A stretch of 63,667 bases of DNA from Acetatifactor sp. (GTDB lineage: Bacteria > Bacillota > Clostridia > Lachnospirales > Lachnospiraceae). How positions within the stretch are numbered: position 1 is the first letter of the stretch; every line of letters starts with the position of its first letter. The notes beneath the pieces are model-generated. The model was not told the origin of the DNA and did not search any database. It saw nothing but the letters and a program-made list of their open reading frames with translations. Made by a program: the position numbers and the translations under genes. Below are positions 63,482 to 63,667 of this stretch, one piece after another. The DNA is taken from assembly GCA_022511465.1 (NCBI GenBank), contig JAFLRM010000014.1, positions 1 to 63,667 on the forward strand. The letters run 5' to 3'.

Positions 63482-63667
63482 ATATTAGTGATATTTGTCC
63501 GAAATTTGTATATATCGGGCTATTTTATCGGTAAATGTAAAGAGTAGGTTGAAAATATATAATGATTGATATATAATAAGATAACAAATAAAAGTAGTAA
63601 ATTTTTGTTAAAAAATGATAATTAGAAGTTATCCGTTAGATACTGCGTTTTATAGTTATAAAATTTT
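63482..63667. other. AT-rich intergenic DNA at the window end
   Basis: No open frame of note. The base composition becomes clearly more AT-rich than the rest of the window. Apart from the promoter at 63549-63577 I see no defined element. Together with the remnants before it, this looks like a boundary of an accessory segment. Confidence 0.5.
63549..63577 (+). promoter_or_regulatory. SigmaA promoter pointing out of the window
   Basis: TTGAAA (63549-63554), 17-nt spacer, TATAAT (63572-63577). It would drive a gene starting beyond 63667, with a leader of at least 80 nt. Confidence 0.6.

Noticed and set aside
1..63667. rRNA or tRNA genes, CRISPR arrays, prophage or intact insertion sequences
   Set aside because: Reading both strands I found no rRNA or tRNA-like sequence, no spaced repeats, no phage structural genes and no intact transposase.

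Overview
The window looks like a chromosomal stretch of a spore-forming, probably motile member of the Lachnospiraceae (Clostridia, Firmicutes). The evidence is AGGAGG-type ribosome binding sites, an isoleucine T-box leader, sporulation genes (spoVT, a SpoIIQ-like M23 protein, a SipL-like SPOCS/LysM protein), candidate sigmaF and sigmaE promoters, and two excellent sigma28 (motility) promoters. I saw no rRNA, tRNA, CRISPR array, prophage or intact transposase. Most genes are ordinary core genes.

Layout. 0-5 kb: the coiled-coil tail of a cut-off gene, then pth-mfd and a 33-residue microgene whose ribosome binding site lies inside a strong hairpin. 5-8 kb: two convergent polytopic membrane proteins (DUF6056-like and GT39-like). 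8-15.5 kb: HD-domain protein, a GT-B-like protein, a sugar transporter with a GH36 alpha-galactosidase, and a diguanylate cyclase. 15.5-26.3 kb: pncB, spoVT, T-box-ileS, glgP, aconitase-type hydratase. 26.3-31.3 kb: GT39-like protein with a small partner, SseB-like protein, a sigma28-driven pair (48-residue protein plus a calcium-binding Asp-Pro module protein), SpoIIQ-like protein. 31.3-37.3 kb: amidohydrolase, a degenerate GH9-like lipoprotein followed by a ddl-type ligase and murF, with convergent plsC. 37.3-42.5 kb: PrcB-like lipoprotein, pyrC-pyrK-pyrD, SipL-like gene. 42.5-43.7 kb: two minus-strand genes, one with a sigma28 promoter. 43.7-57.2 kb: ispE, GntR regulator, murI, a DUF1934-like gene, cls, a trigger-factor-like lipoprotein, asnS, an NlpC/P60 hydrolase, nfo, recQ, a DUF5688-like gene. 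57.2-63.0 kb: three overlapping paralogous membrane proteins. 63.0-63.7 kb: gene remnants and AT-rich DNA with an outward promoter.

The most interesting signal is two sigma28-driven transcription units far from any flagellar gene. They encode proteins without signal peptides, one carrying a predicted Ca2+-binding, Asp-Pro-containing module like the self-processing module of Neisseria FrpC. Both leaders share the motif CACGGAYG, which resembles a CsrA site. I infer an uncharacterised set of motility-regulon proteins, possibly exported by the flagellar apparatus. Other points worth attention are two genes whose ribosome binding site forms one arm of a long inverted repeat (4.7 kb and pyrC at 37.8 kb), a pseudo-GH9 lipoprotein next to wall-precursor ligases, and the three-member membrane protein array whose last member has lost its conserved Asp and His.
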